Part shown: piece by piece, positions 1 through 12,681 of the stretch | Position numbering within the stretch: position 1 is the first letter of the stretch | How the letters are laid out: every line of letters starts with the position of its first letter | NCBI GenBank assembly: GCA_010015655.1 | Contig: ML976666.1 | Coordinates: forward strand, 238,153-302,152 | Length of the DNA: 64,000 nucleotides | Source of the DNA: Bimuria novae-zelandiae CBS 107.79 | Taxonomy: Eukaryota; Ascomycota; Dothideomycetes; Pleosporales; Didymosphaeriaceae | Direction of reading: 5' to 3' | Translations under genes and position numbers: made by a program | The notes under the pieces: generated by a model | What the model saw: the letters and a program-made list of their open reading frames with translations, nothing else | What the model was told of the DNA's origin: nothing | The model's database searches: none

Positions 1-103
1 TTACCTGCCTTTGCGCAATCATGGTCCGTCCAGACAAACAGTGGAAGCTTGGGCAGCTTTGGTGGGGAGCTCGACGAGGGTAAACTTCGCGCCACTTTAA
101 GCA

Positions 104-2579
104 TTGTTCAAGCAATTGACTCTGGGCAGCTTGCATACCCGGCGCATGCTGCCTTCGAGAGCTACGGCTGTCCATCTCAGCACGCGATACGGTCCTCCAC
201 TGTTCCTCGCGACCGTGACCGCCGGTTTCCTCTCGTCTCCGTCGTCGCCATGCACCTTTCTGCGCCCGACGCTCCTCGACGCGCCGCAAGCCGTATGGTC
301 TCTCGCCGGACACGATCAGCGTCGCAAAGCTTCGTCGAGCACCGACGGAGCGCGAAACGACACCAACGAAGGTGATTCCGGCAGCGGGGATCAAGCTCCT
401 CCCCCACAGACACGCGTTGTCAGGCCAGAGGGAGAGAACGACACCAAAGTGGAAGAAAGTAATGTTTCGGCATGGCAGGCGATAACGCGCAAGATATCCG
501 AGGCGCCAAAGTCTGTGAGCTCGCTTGGCGACTCCATTGTTGACTACGTGGTTCCAGACTGGGCGAAGATGCTGCCCAGCTTCGTAAGGAAGCTGCAAAA
601 CGAGCTGTCCATGGCACCGGGCTCTTTGGCAGAAGAGATTTGGTACGAGGCAAACGACCCCCAGATCCACCCGGAAATTATTTGGGATGCCTCGGTCCGC
701 GTCTCGAACGAGCTGTGCGCGGAGGAGAAGAGGTTCCTCGAAAAGAGAGCGAAAGTTACGAAAAGGGCTCTAGCGCGCTACCTGGACATTCCCGAGGACA
801 AGATACATCCCGACGACGTCCCTGTGATTGCTCTGTGCGGCTCCGGTGGTGGTCTTCGTGCGCTCGTCGCGGGCACAGCTTCTTATTTATCCGCGCACGA
901 GGAAGGACTCTTCGACTGCGTTACGTACACGGCTGGTGTCAGTGGAAGCTGCTGGCTACAGACGCTGTACTACTCGAATATCACGGGCCGCAGTCACTCC
1001 CGGCTCATCCGCCATCTCAAGAACCGACTAGGCGTGCACATCGCGTATCCACCAGACGCATTGGAGCTCATTGCGAGTGCACCTACGAACAAGTATCTGC
1101 TCAGCGGACCCGTCGAGAAGGCAAAAGGAACCCCAGACGCTGAATTTGGCATCGTCGATATATATGGCGTCCTCTTGGCTGCGAGGTTGCTGGTGCCCAA
1201 AGGCGAGCTTTCGGTGGACGAATACGACTTCAAGCTGTCCCACCAGCGTAGGTATACAGACGACGGCTCGCAGCCGCTTCCCATCTATACGGCTGTTAGA
1301 CATGAGATACCCCTGGCCGAGCAAGCGGGCACCACGGACCGCATAGCTGCCGAGGCAAAGGCGCGAAGGGAGGCCTGGTTTCAGTGGTTTGAGTACGTAC
1401 AGGTCCTGCATTCCGCAGATGACTTCGACTGACAGTCTCAGATTTACACCTTACGAGTTCTGGTGCGAAGAGCTCCAGGCCGGGATACCCACCTGGGCTG
1501 TGGGTCGCACTTTTGAGAATGGTCGGACGGTATGGCGAAACAACGGTCTTGCATTACCAGAACTTCGGGTGCCGATGCTTATGGGCATATGGGGCAGTGC
1601 GTTTTGCGCTACCCTGTCACACTACTACAAGGAGATCCGTCCCGCAGTAATGAGCGTCGCAGGCTTCACAGGCTTGGATGCAATGATCTCGGAAAGAGAC
1701 GAGGACCTTGTCAAAGTTCATCCTATTGATCCTGCAGCGATACCAAACTTCGCTTTGGGAATGCGAGACTTTCTACCCGCGTCTTCCCCAGAAAGCATAC
1801 ACCAAGTGAAGAACTTCCAACTAATGGACGCTGGCATGAGCAACAACCTTCCCATCTACCCGTTGTTACACCCGGGTAGGAACGTGGACATCATGATCGC
1901 GTTTGATGCGAGTTCAGACGTGCGCACTGACAACTGGCTGAAGGTGACGGCGGGGTACGCAAGACAGCGCGGCATCAAAGGTTGGCCGGTCGGAGCGGGG
2001 TGGCCACCAGAAGACGAAACAGTGGAACAGTTACAGCATGACCTCGACGAGGCGCAGGCGCAGACCGAAGCGCAGGCGCAAGAGAAGATGCAAGAAGCTA
2101 AAGACCAGGACAAACCTAAGCAAAAGGGCGGCAAGAGCAAAGACCTCGGTTTCTGCAATGTTTGGGTGGGCACTTCCGAAGAGCGCACAAATGATGGCGA
2201 GGCGCCCAGCTCGAAGCAGGCCGAAGAAGATTGGGATGTCATGAGACCAGATGCTGGCTTTACTGTCATCTACTTCCCGTTTCTCAGCAACCCCAAGGTT
2301 CCGGGCATCGACCCGAAAACATCGGACTTTATGAGCACATGGAACTTCGTATACACACCCGAACAAGTGGACTCTGTGGTGGACTTGGCAAGAGCGAACT
2401 TTCAAGAGGGCGCAGAGCGGACAAAGAGGACCGTTCGCGCTGTGTACGAGCGCAAGAAAAAGATGCGGGAGGAGAGGGAGGCGGAAGAGCGTGAAAGACG
2501 GAGAAGGTGGAAGCTGAGAGAGGGTCGAACGGGTGAGAGGAGAGTCGGCAGAGATGATCATGGCGATCACTTTAGTTGA
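104..2579 (+). CDS. Cytosolic phospholipase A2-like lipase (patatin/PLA2c fold)
   Basis: Predicted to hydrolyse an acyl ester of glycerophospholipids. Two exons, 104-1392 and 1443-2579 or equivalently joined at a GTACGT donor at 1393 and an acceptor ending at 1441, restore one 808-residue frame; without this 49-nt intron a stop falls at 1430-1432. Near residue 244 there is a CGSGGG oxyanion loop, near 277-281 the nucleophile elbow GVSGS (catalytic Ser about 279), and near 560 the motif MDAGMSNN supplying the catalytic Asp. These are the Ser-Asp dyad landmarks of group IV PLA2. No C2 domain is visible. The N-terminus is rich in Arg, Ser and Thr and may be a mitochondrial presequence; a second Met at residue 15 is an alternative start. 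Residues about 630-670 are Gln/Glu/Lys-rich and the C-terminus is a basic coiled-coil-like tail. The family call is firm; substrate and location are inferred. Confidence 0.88.
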
Positions 2580-3075
2580 CGAGTGAGAAAGAGAAGATTT
2601 CCAGGTTAAAGTTGATTACGTTGAGCAATATACCCAAATCTTCATTTCGAATTCACACCGAAAGCTAACTGTGTCATTGGTGGTAAACACTTTCATGGCA
2701 TCTTTCACCTGTGGGTGGTCCTCAGTGTGATTGGATGGAGTTGCTTCTGTACCTGAGTCGGCCAAATGTGGTCTAGCTGTGGATAAGCGTGACACGTGAC
2801 GTCATGCGCGTACCTGTCGCGCTGGGCGAGCCCAAAGTCCGCGCCATGCTTGGGACCATGATGACCGCTTCACTTATCAGTGCGACTTCGCAATATTCTA
2901 TCCTTCACGTCGTTCGGTCGCGCCGTGTTTAGAACTCCTCGCGCCGCGGACGCAAGCCGAGGACATTTCAGAGTTGCCATAAACTCTCACTCTACCCTGG
3001 CAGCTTCGACTATATACCCGCGCCCTCAACTCCACGCGTCCACTCACATTCAGCTTTCGAAGCTCCCAACCCGCG
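2580..3075. other. Intergenic region upstream of the phosphatase-like gene
   Basis: I see no coding sequence here. The last 70 bases contain a TATA-like tract (tatata at about 3011) followed by pyrimidine-rich sequence, a plausible core promoter for the gene starting at 3076. Confidence 0.4.
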
Positions 3076-4047
3076 ATGGCTCCCATGCACGAGGACATGG
3101 CCATGTCCGACACCTCCAACACGCATAAACCGCACCACGAATACACATATAGGCTACCGACGCCTCCACGAATCGTCGTGCCCCCGCCAACGCTTTCGAC
3201 CGAGGTGCCTGAGCTCCATGTCAGCGGCGTTGACCCCGCCGAAGAGAACGACATAAACTTCCTGAAGGAGCTGAACCTTGAAAGCATCATTGCGAAGAAT
3301 ACACTGTTGGACTGGTCATACGAGCGTAGACGCCAGGCGCAGATGATACTGCCATGGCTATACCTGGGTCCGCTTACGGCTGCCAAGGACCGCGAGTGGT
3401 TGAAGCGCACGGGTATCACCATGGTCTTGGCCATCCGATCGCGGCATAACAGCATGATGGGCGCAATGCAGGCTGCGCGGGACGTCTGTCCTGAAGTTGA
3501 GTCGCTTGAGGCTGCCAATTACTTCACGCTGATCGGCCAACTTTCAAACGCTACGAGGAGGATAAACCAGCATGTTGCGAAGGTTAGGCGGGTGACGGGG
3601 GCATCCGGCGCTCCACGGCTCGGCAAGGTCCTCGTGTTTTGCGAGTCTGGCAACGAGAAGTCCGCCACGGTTGCGGCAGCGTACTTGATGGAAGTTCTGG
3701 ACGATTTCGACTACATCAAGGCCATGCAGGTGTGCCAGGCCCAGCGCTTCTGCGTCAACTTCGACGATAATATCAAGAACATCCTCCAAAATCACTGGGA
3801 CATCCTCCTTGCTCGGCGCTCGGTGGCACATTCACGATCAGAGCTACTCAACTCTACGGCTCTTACCAATGGTCTGCAGCAGATATCGGAACTGCATCGG
3901 CAGCAACTGCCCGTACCGCAGACCTCACAACTCAATACGAAGCGCTCACTTGAGATGGACGATGACACCGATATGAGTGATGGAGGGGATCCGTCCGACG
4001 TCCTTCGCTTCACTGGTCGGGACGTCACACCCTTCAGGGACTCGTGA
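3076..4047 (+). CDS. Dual-specificity phosphatase-like protein, probably a pseudophosphatase
   Basis: A single-exon protein of 323 residues with an ATG in good context (gcgATGGC). Residues about 90-245 look like a dual-specificity phosphatase domain: the entry ILPWLYLGPLTAA, a central strand KVLVFCESGNEKSATVAAAY, and a C-terminal helix containing FCVNFDDNIKNIL, which matches the usual position of the 'hSPNFGFMrQL' helix of DSPs. The catalytic loop should read HCX5RS. Here Cys189 is kept, but the His before it is Phe and the invariant Arg is Lys195 (CESGNEKS). Loss of the phosphate-binding Arg normally abolishes or strongly reduces catalysis, so a STYX-like binding role is likely by inference. 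The N-terminal 90 residues and C-terminal 70 residues are low complexity, with an acidic patch near residues 293-306. Confidence 0.75.
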   Translation: MAPMHEDMAMSDTSNTHKPHHEYTYRLPTPPRIVVPPPTLSTEVPELHVSGVDPAEENDINFLKELNLESIIAKNTLLDWSYERRRQAQMILPWLYLGPLTAAKDREWLKRTGITMVLAIRSRHNSMMGAMQAARDVCPEVESLEAANYFTLIGQLSNATRRINQHVAKVRRVTGASGAPRLGKVLVFCESGNEKSATVAAAYLMEVLDDFDYIKAMQVCQAQRFCVNFDDNIKNILQNHWDILLARRSVAHSRSELLNSTALTNGLQQISELHRQQLPVPQTSQLNTKRSLEMDDDTDMSDGGDPSDVLRFTGRDVTPFRDS

Positions 4048-5053
4048 TACTTCAGCATCTACTGTTCTCCGAGGGCGCTTAGCGTCATTCTTCCATTCAT
4101 CATGATACCCTGAGCTTCTTCGATTTTTACTGATTCGGTCTCGGCGCTTACTTCGGGCCCATGTTTGATGGCTTCCAGAGCATACGGATGATTTCGTAGG
4201 CGTTTCTCGCTGCATGAGGTATGGTTTCGATGGAAGACCGGAGCATCTAGGAAGGCATTTCTTTTCATAAAGTCGAATTTGGGAGATGACTAGTCTGAGC
4301 GCCCGCTTGCATTGACGATAGGCAAAAGACGTGTCATCTCTGCTGCGTGCCAACTTTGCGTATCTTGATGTGCTTTCTTTTGCCCTGCTGTCCTCTAAGG
4401 GTGACTTGTTTTCACTTGATATGGCGATGACTATTCTCCGCTGCGGCTTCTGTATCGTGGCGTGGCAGCCGCATCCATATATGATGCCTCCCCACCAATC
4501 ACGACTTCAAGACACTCAGACCTTTTGCTCATGGATGTAACTCCTTGTGTCGTGACCTCGAAGGCAGACCGCTGCCTTCTTTCAGTTGCTCATACCTTTA
4601 TCTGGGCTGGATTGGTGCAGCGTGTCCCCCGGTCGCTGCTGTACTGACTCCGTATTCGGCAGCCACGACTTATCGTCCCCACCTTACCGCTGACCACGTC
4701 TCCTTCTCTCACACCACCACGCCTTCGTGAAATATCAGCATCAGTTTAGAACCTGGATATCGGACGCCTCAAAAATTTTTGAACTGGAGACCTGTGAAAG
4801 TCATGGTCACATCCTGTTGAAGCAAGGTTGACAGTTGCTGCCTACGCGGATTTCAGCCTTGTTTTGAGACCGCGCTTTGACTTCATCTTTGCGTCCGCTG
4901 CTAAAAGAGCTCTTGCTTGCTCTTTCAATTACCGAAAATAATTGGCCTTACACATACAATCGGACCGTACCACGGATTCTGCCGGACCTTGTTCACGGTT
5001 GGCCTGTACGCTGGAAGCACATTCGGCTTGTCTACCGCTACCAGCACACCTAG
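4048..5053. other. Intergenic region without recognised gene
   Basis: About 1 kb of normal base composition between the phosphatase-like gene and the HET pseudogene. Only short open frames without recognisable motifs occur. I see no RNA gene or repeat. Confidence 0.4.
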
Positions 5054-5068
5054 TTGATCACACCAAAG

Positions 5069-6318
5069 ATGCAGAAGCAACAGCCAGTCAAATTCGAGCA
5101 TGAACAAATACCGGACAATGACAGGTATATTCGTTTATTGAAGATAGCGCATGATAAACGCGACCAGCTCCCAGTGAGGTGCGAGCTCTCGACCTGGCCG
5201 CTTGTCACGGCTCCAGTTTACGACGCCATTTCCTACACCTGGGGAGATCCGTCTGAGGCCACCGACATTCTCCTGAACGAATCTCAATTCTTGGTTCGCG
5301 GTAATTGCGAATACGTTCTGCAGCAAATTCGTGCACTAAACCAGGATCAACATATCTAGATTGACGCCATCTGTATCGACCAAAGGAATATTCCCGAAAA
5401 AAGCTCCCAAGTCTCAATCTTCGATCGGATCTATCCACAAGCAAGACATGTGTATGCATGTGTTGGTCCGCATGAAAATGACAGCAAATTTTTTGTGTGA
5501 TTGGATCCGTGAACAAAAGACACTGCTCCGAAAGATTTTAGACCAATTTTCGAGCGTAGATTACAATGGTGGTTGGTTGTGCTCCAATATCTTTGGTGAA
5601 ATGCGGATGCCCTCTGGATCTCGTTTGGCAGTCTCATCGGCAGTTCGACGACGCCTTTCTCATGCTTTTATAGCCTTAATGCGACGATCCTATTATTCGC
5701 GTGTTTGGATACTGCAAGAACCCTACCTTGGTCGGACAACTTGGCTTTGCTGTGGGGCTCAAGCGATCCCGCTCAGGGACCTCCTTGCTGCTTCGATCAT
5801 TTTCACTTTTTGGCGTGTTCCAGATAAATTCCTTTCAACTCCAACTAGGAGCACACTTCTGGGTAAGGTAACAAATACGTGTCATCGTACGATAGCATTC
5901 CTTGGCCGATTCAATTACTACGGCGGCTCGGACAAGGATTGGGAGCAACACAAGTTATTACTTCTTGGTTGGAATGTGAAACGCGCAGTAACGCCCCTGT
6001 CTACTGAGTTATATGAACGGTTTCGACTGTCAAGATAGCAGAGTTCGTTTGTATGGGATAGTTTCCATGGTGAATTGGACAGGATTCACTAAAAGAATCA
6101 CGCCTAATTACGAGAAAAGTACTGCTAGTTTGGTTATTGATTTTATCACTGTTATCAAACTTGGACCCACCTTCTATCAGGCGAATAAAAACCTCTTTCA
6201 AGTTTTCAACTGTTCTTCAGGGGAAGTAGAACGGGAAGCGCTCAAGATTCAGCAGAGCCATCAGAACTGTGAGGAAAACGAATATCATGGTCTTGAATTA
6301 CCGGATTTCGCTTGGGGG
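5069..6318 (+). pseudogene. HET-domain (heterokaryon incompatibility) pseudogene, 3' end lost to transposon insertion
   Basis: HET proteins trigger cell death on contact between genetically different hyphae. Recognisable blocks run in order: YDAISYTWGDP near 5219-5253, IDAICIDQRN at 5360-5389, SYYSRVWILQE near 5690-5720, and DSRVRLYGIVSMVNW near 6034-6078. They do not share one frame. A TAG at 5357-5359 stands where the family has Trp just before IDAICIDQ; TGG to TAG is a G-to-A change in RIP context (CpA to TpA on the other strand). A T-run at about 5489-5494 marks a frameshift, because the reading continues as FLCDWIREQKTLL in another frame. A second frameshift lies near 6018-6025. Coding similarity stops at the transposon boundary at 6319 and does not resume beyond 18997. 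Clearly non-functional. Confidence 0.8.
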
Positions 6319-6331
6319 AGAATCTGTTATA

Positions 6332-6526
6332 TGCAGAAATCCGCGAAAGTCTTGGCGCGCATTGGCAACTTCAACGCGCCCCCTCAATTTTGTATGGAAG
6401 CTGGGAAATGGCGTACGTACCGCGTCGACAGCCCACGCATGCCCTATATAGTGGTAAGGTTTTTTTGAGACTGTAGAGCAGCATATAAAACGCGTATACT
6501 GACTTCTTTTAGTGTTGTAGTTTGCA
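6332..6526 (+). repeat. Left terminal inverted repeat of element A
   Basis: About 195 bp, matching the reverse complement of 15429-15622 with scattered substitutions and small indels. The first 60 bases are almost identical in both copies. Confidence 0.85.
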
Positions 6527-7049
6527 GAACCGCCATGTGTCGTGCCCATGGTGTCTCTGCCCGCCACCCACGCCAACCACCGCCTGTTCGAGGCCCTTAG
6601 TATACCGATCGTGGCCTCTCCTTGCGCACACGCCTTAATATACACCAATTTCTGCAGCTTGGCTGGCACCCTGAGGCAATAGCAGCTCGTGAGCACTGCT
6701 CCCGTACTGCGGTTAGTAATGTGGCGCAAAACCTAAGGGAGTACGGCAGCGTTCGAAGCCCATTCGAGGCTAGCTTAGACGCCCTAGGAAGATTACTATT
6801 AATAATAAAAAAGCTATTTTTAACTAGCTTATATGTTCTAAGTAGTTATACTAAGATAAAATCGTGTATTAGCTCTAGATTAAGCGCGGCTACTTTATTA
6901 ACTAGTCTATAGTCTCCCGATATATAAAGAAGATAGACTAGAACTAGCAGAGCTTACAGCCCTTCTTTATTAATTAGAATAAGGATTTATAGCAAGCGTA
7001 TTGCGTACAGATAGGTTACTTTACGCAAAAGGATTTAGTATTTATTAAT

Positions 7050-7346
7050 TGTTGATACGGCAATAGGCTGTTGGATCAAGACTTCGTTGCAACGATGTGG
7101 TACTGATTTGATTCTTGATTGCAGATCTATTGTGGTGGGCTGCTGTAAGAGGTATTTATCAAGCGTGGTTTATTCCCTGCTAGCCCGATCAGGACTAGCG
7201 CAACAAACCACAGGCAAACTGCGCAATAAGCCGCAGGCAAACTGCATGGTGGTGAAAGCCATAGCAGTGTTGCGCAGGTTTGAAACCACAGGCAAACTAC
7301 ATGGCAGTGAAAGCCGTAGCAGTGTTGCGTAGGTTTAATACCAACA
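7050..7346 (-). repeat. Copia 3' LTR
   Basis: Direct repeat of 12682-12978, same length of 297 bp. It contains internal repeats of caggcaaactgcatgg-like sequence. Nearly all differences from the other copy are C/T or G/A transitions, consistent with RIP. Confidence 0.9.
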
Positions 7347-7399
7347 CTGGCTATCTTTTTCTTTTATGCTACATGTGGCCAGTTTAGCCCAGAACGCTC

Positions 7400-10300
7400 A
7401 AATCTGCAATAAAACACAATCTATAATAGTTGCTAGTTTTCTAACTAGACTAGCGCTGGTGCGCGTCCTTTTAGTGCCTATCTCGCTACTCCTTTTGCAG
7501 ACTTACTACTTCTTACTATTATAATCGTACTCTAGGGTGTTAACTTTAGCGCGATTGACCCAGCCTTACACGCGAAGCTTAAGCTAGTTATAGTTAATAA
7601 GATACTCTATAGCTAAGTTAGAGCCAGCCTTAGTTATTAAGTCTGCTAGATTGTCACGTCCATTAATCTAGCAGATGTCTATAAGATTATTGCGCTTATA
7701 GGCCTTACGTAGAGCTATAATGTTAATTATAAGGCGCTTCTCCTTAGTGGTGCTAAGCTTAACAAGGCAATTATATAAGGAGCGTAAGTTAGTACACACG
7801 ATAATAGGGACATTAGGGAGGTTAAGTCGCTGCATAATTATATTAATTATACCGCTAATTATAATTATAATATTAACTCTATAGGCTATCGCGTAGATCT
7901 TAAATATAAGGACGCTGCGAGTAACGCGCTTATACTTAATAGATAACTAGTAAATAATATTACTCTTAAACTTAAAGTTACAATTACTATTTTTAGTCTT
8001 ATTACCAAGCGTGATCACGAAGCCTATTTATAATAACATGTCCTTATTATTAGTAAATAATGCGTTAATAAAGGCGTATAGCTTTAAGTTGCTTAAGTCT
8101 AGTAGGATAAAGTTAAGGCCGCGAGTGATATTCTCCTTCTACTAAATAATGCGCTTATTTAATCTAGCAATTTCTTCTTTTATAGACTCACTCGCTTAAG
8201 CTGCGGTGGCGAGGTTAAAGCTCGCCTCTAGTTAATAAATTATCGCAATGTAAGCACCTCGAGCGCGCTATTAAATATATAATTACTTATTATTAGCTAT
8301 TTCTAGCTTCTCGCCTTGCTTCTTCTGGCGCAGAGTAATAGCGTAATTATTATTATTAAGCTTAATAATACAGCCGTTAAAGTCAATTTACGCGTCTAGT
8401 AAGAGAAACTACTTAGGCTTAGCCTTAAAACGTAGCTCTTAGTCCTTAAGGTCTACAAAAGCTTTATTAGACAGACTAAGCGTGTCGTTAGTTTATATAC
8501 TAATAATGCCAAAGCACTTGCTACTAGCCTTACTAATAAGCAGGCATAAATCATAAGTAAATATTACTATATAGAGAGTCTTGGTGTAGTGTTTATTATA
8601 CGTTAACCACTAATAGGCACCTGCTTTAGCAATGTCGTATAGTAGCTTAATAATAACTATAACTATGTTTATTAGATAACTTTCCTTAAGTTAGGTTAGT
8701 ATGTTAGCTATAATAGTACGCTAGAGTGGATCATCCGATTGCGTATAGGCCTGAGTAATATCACGGAGCCAGAGGTATATGCCCAGCTTTAATAGTAATG
8801 GTGCTAGAGCGATAATCACACGCTGGCTTGCACGCTAGATAGTAAGAGACTATATTAAGACAAGCTTCTTATCGTTATTAGCGTATCCTTAAATAACAAG
8901 ACAGGACTTCTTATACAGGCGATTAGTAGTCTTGCCCTTAACTTTATTAATAATACGTGACTTAAAGATACGGACCTTATTATAATAGTAAGGACTATAC
9001 TTCTTAAAGTAAAAGATATCTTATATTATAAGGGCGTTAATCTCTGCCTTTATAGATACTTTAAATAGTTACCCTAGTGTTATAATCTTACTAACTACTC
9101 GTAGCTTCTTAGCCAGGACAAGATTATCACGCTCACGTTAATTAAGGTTAACTATAGTAGTTATAACTTTATTAGGTTTTAGCTTATTTCTTAAGCCTTT
9201 TAGCTTATCGCGCTTATGCTTGGGCGCGGGCTCCTCTATAATAGGAGTAAAATTATCGTTAGAGCCACCGTTGTCCTCGTCCTCTACAGGAGGGGTAATA
9301 ATAGTTATATCGTCTACATAATACGGGCGCACTACGGTAATGCGGAAGGTAACTTATTTATTATTAATTTTAACAACCATAGATTACTTATTAACGTAGA
9401 GGATAATTATCTAATGCGGGCTAGACCATCCATAGTTCTCTTACCAGACCTTAACGCTACTTAGGATAGGTAATAGTAAGATATTAGTTACGTTAGGACT
9501 ATTGTAAGTTATAAGAGCCTTATTAACTTAGCGCTTTGCCTTAATCTTACGCACTTTAGCTATTACTTTACGCACTATAGCGCCGCGGGCGGTAATAAAT
9601 AGTAATAGTAGTAATTTCTTTAACAGGCGAGGATATGCTCTAAAGACGAGAAAAGTTAGGACAAGTCCGTTAGGACCTGCGGTGTCATTAACAGCCTTAA
9701 TAGCCATCTATAAGATATGTTCGGGAGCGGTTGTGCGTCCAACGTTTATAGAAATTACCCTATAAGCACGGCGGATAGGAGCATAATAGTGCTCAACCTT
9801 ACTAATTAAATAATATACCTCTACCAGGACTTCCTTAACCTTAATTATAAGTAACGTGGCGTTATTAACAAACTTATTAGTAATAAAGTTCTTGCCAGCA
9901 TCTGTCTTAATAACGTTAGGAGGACCAACGTATATGTCGATCTATATGGCGCGAAGGAGATCCTAAGTAGTGTTTGCCTAGATATTTAGCATAAATCGAG
10001 CAGCTTAAAAAGCTATAGCTTTATTAACTGCGTGGAGTACTAGTTTCTGATTAATATACATCATATTAATAATAACACATAAGTTAAAGTCCATGTTATC
10101 GCGAATAGTAAAGCGGAAACGGCCAGGTGCTTTGCTATAGATTTAACACTAGTGACAGTACTTATTAATGCGATTAATAATGTTCTTATTAATGTCTTTA
10201 TAGCCTGCTTTGCTAAGGATCTTGTGTAGTTGTCTAGTAGTAGGATAGCTAAAGCGTTAGTAAAGCTGGCGCAGCTTAGTCTTGGTTAAGTAGTAGACAA

Positions 10301-12430
10301 CGGTCTCTTGTTTATTAAGCAGGAGCCATAGATGTCCCTATTTACAGATAATTAGGAATTCTTTGCCACCTTAAACGAGCATATTGTCGATGTTGTTAAA
10401 GAAGATACTATAATAATCCATATTATTTAAGCAGAGTAGAAATAGTATATTAGTTAGCATTACTATAAAAGTAATTATACTAAATGGCGTGCTAACATTA
10501 ACGTCGCTAAGGGAAAAACACTCTAGATTATCTCTAAATTAGATTTAACAACGTCCTACAGTAGACTTATTAATAACTATAGATAGTTAGATAAGCTATA
10601 GCGCCTTTACTTGTATCTTACTAGTAGTTAAGACACTAGCTACACTAGTGTTAGGTATAATACCTTAAAAGATATCTGCGCTATAGCGTGAATTAAATAA
10701 GAAGAGTTAAGTATCTTTATTTACTTTGTTAGAGATATAAGGATTATCGCCTATAATTACATAAAGTGCGATAGCGTTATTAAGGCTAGAGACGATAGCG
10801 TTGCCGTTAACCTTACTATAGGATATAGTTAAGTAGACTTAGTTAGTAAAATATACTTTAATATTATTATTACTAGCATTATTGTCGCTGCCGTCGCTGT
10901 CTTTAAGCTCTATACCTTTATAGCTAGCGAGAAACACTTTATAGCTTAGGGTATTAGGATTATCTTAAGCGTATTAGTTATAGCGTTAGCAATGCTCCAT
11001 GCGCTCCTTCTTTAAGTATTAAGTTAACTAGCACTTAGGCTACTTATAGATAAAGTATATCTTATTACGACGATTGCCTAAGTAGTTTAACTAATAGTTA
11101 TTATTATTAAATCGATTGCCGCGCGATCCGCCTTAACCTTAATAGTAGTAGCTATAGTAGTTATTATCTAATAATCTTATAGCTTGTTAATTATTGCAGA
11201 TATAGTAGTAGTTAGTGTAATACTACTTATCTGCATCTCGTAATAAAAACTAGCTATTAAGATAATAGCTTAACCACATGCTAACTACGTTGCGGAGATC
11301 TATAGCAACACCTTTAAATATAGTTACTAGTTTTAAGCAAGCTATAGTAGTTACTTTAATACCATGACATGCGCTAAGGAGCTATTACGTAAGTAAATAC
11401 TAATTATAGCTCTTACCCTAGTCCTGTGATAGTGCCTAATAGAGCATGTTTATCTTACTAATAACTATTTTAAGACACTCTATAGGGTCTTTCTTAAGGT
11501 TAGTAGTTATAACGCTCTTAAGCGTAGTGCTATGCCACTCTTAGAGGTACATCTAGTAAGCTTGTGTGGTGTTAAAGTACGTGCGCAGCTTGTTAAGCAT
11601 TATATTATAAGTAAGCGTAAGCGCCTAGGGAGCAATGTAATTATAGTAATACTAAAGCGCTTAGCTAGTAAGTATAATAGAGAGTGCTATTTTATACTAC
11701 TTATCCTTATTAATCCTAATTTTAGTGCAAAGGTTGTTAAACACCTTAATCTTCATCTTAAGGATATCGTATTTATTACCTAAATACTTCTACTCCGGCG
11801 TGTATAACTTAGCGAGGTTAGTAAGCAAATAAGAATTGTTCTGCACAGGCGTAAATCTAGGTTATAATAATAATAATAATCCTTTACCTAGCGGAGCTCG
11901 CTGCTACTACTATTATTCTTTATTATCTATAATCTAGTGGCACTTAAAGCCTTCGCAGAGCCTTATAAGCTTAAGATGCTTAGCGGGCCATTTTAGGACG
12001 GTGGTTAATGTAAGGAGTTCTGCGAATTAGTTAGGGAAATTATTACTATTACCTTACTTAATATAGATGCCTTACTAGCAGAGGAGCTCTTTAAGTGCTT
12101 TTTAGATGCACTTATTAATGCTATTAAAGAGATCGCGAGTAAAATTCTTAAAATACTCCTTAAACTTAAGTAGTAAAAATAAGTTAAATATGTTATCTTC
12201 TTCCACCTGTATTATCTAGTTAATAACTATAGTGTTAAGTTTGTCTATATTAACAGTAGCGTTAGCGATATTAAAATCTTAGTTAGCGTACTAGTCCTTG
12301 TAGATTATCTTGTCTAGGTACCACAAGCAATCCTTTGTTTAGGTGTACTTTATAATAGCGTTTTAGATGTGGGCCTGTAATTAGTGTGATTTAACAAGAG
12401 TTAGCGTGGTTGACGCAAATCTCCTTCCGA
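7400..12430 (-). pseudogene. Copia gag-pol relic
   Basis: Read on the minus strand from right to left. A Gag part with a degenerate zinc-knuckle-like segment lies near 10,990-11,110. An integrase region follows near 9,400-10,400, with GPPNVIKTDAGKNF and later TTAPEHILQMAIKAVNDT. A linker at 9138-9332 contains EEPAPKHKRDKLKG. Reverse transcriptase follows near 8,300-9,150 (IYLWLRDITQAYTQSDDPL, IIKLLYDIAKAGAYWW) and RNase H near 7,600-8,130 (IVCTNLRSLYNCLVKLS, the catalytic Asp changed to Asn). The order integrase before RT identifies Ty1/Copia rather than Ty3/Gypsy. Dozens of stops, mostly TAA/TAG at CAA/CAG/TGG positions, make it inactive. Confidence 0.85.
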
Positions 12431-12681
12431 ACTAAGCCTTGGTAGGGACAATCCAGGCGGAGAGATCCTTCAAATACGAGGCGCCGCTGATCCTGATACA
12501 GGATAGCAGTGAGCTTGTCGTACCTGTACTTCGCACTAGCGATGCTGTATCCTGGGCCTTGGTAGGGGAGGAGGCATGCGCTAACCGCTTCTATCGCCAG
12601 AATACTCAGCCTGAAACGTGCGCTGAGATTCCCTGTACACAGTATATCTTGCCGATCTGTGGTGTAGCAACCACTGATTAG

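Noticed and set aside
12439..12681. 80-codon + strand frame next to the Copia LTR
   Set aside because: It lies antisense in the leader of the minus-strand Copia element, has no motif, and is open mainly because this patch escaped RIP.
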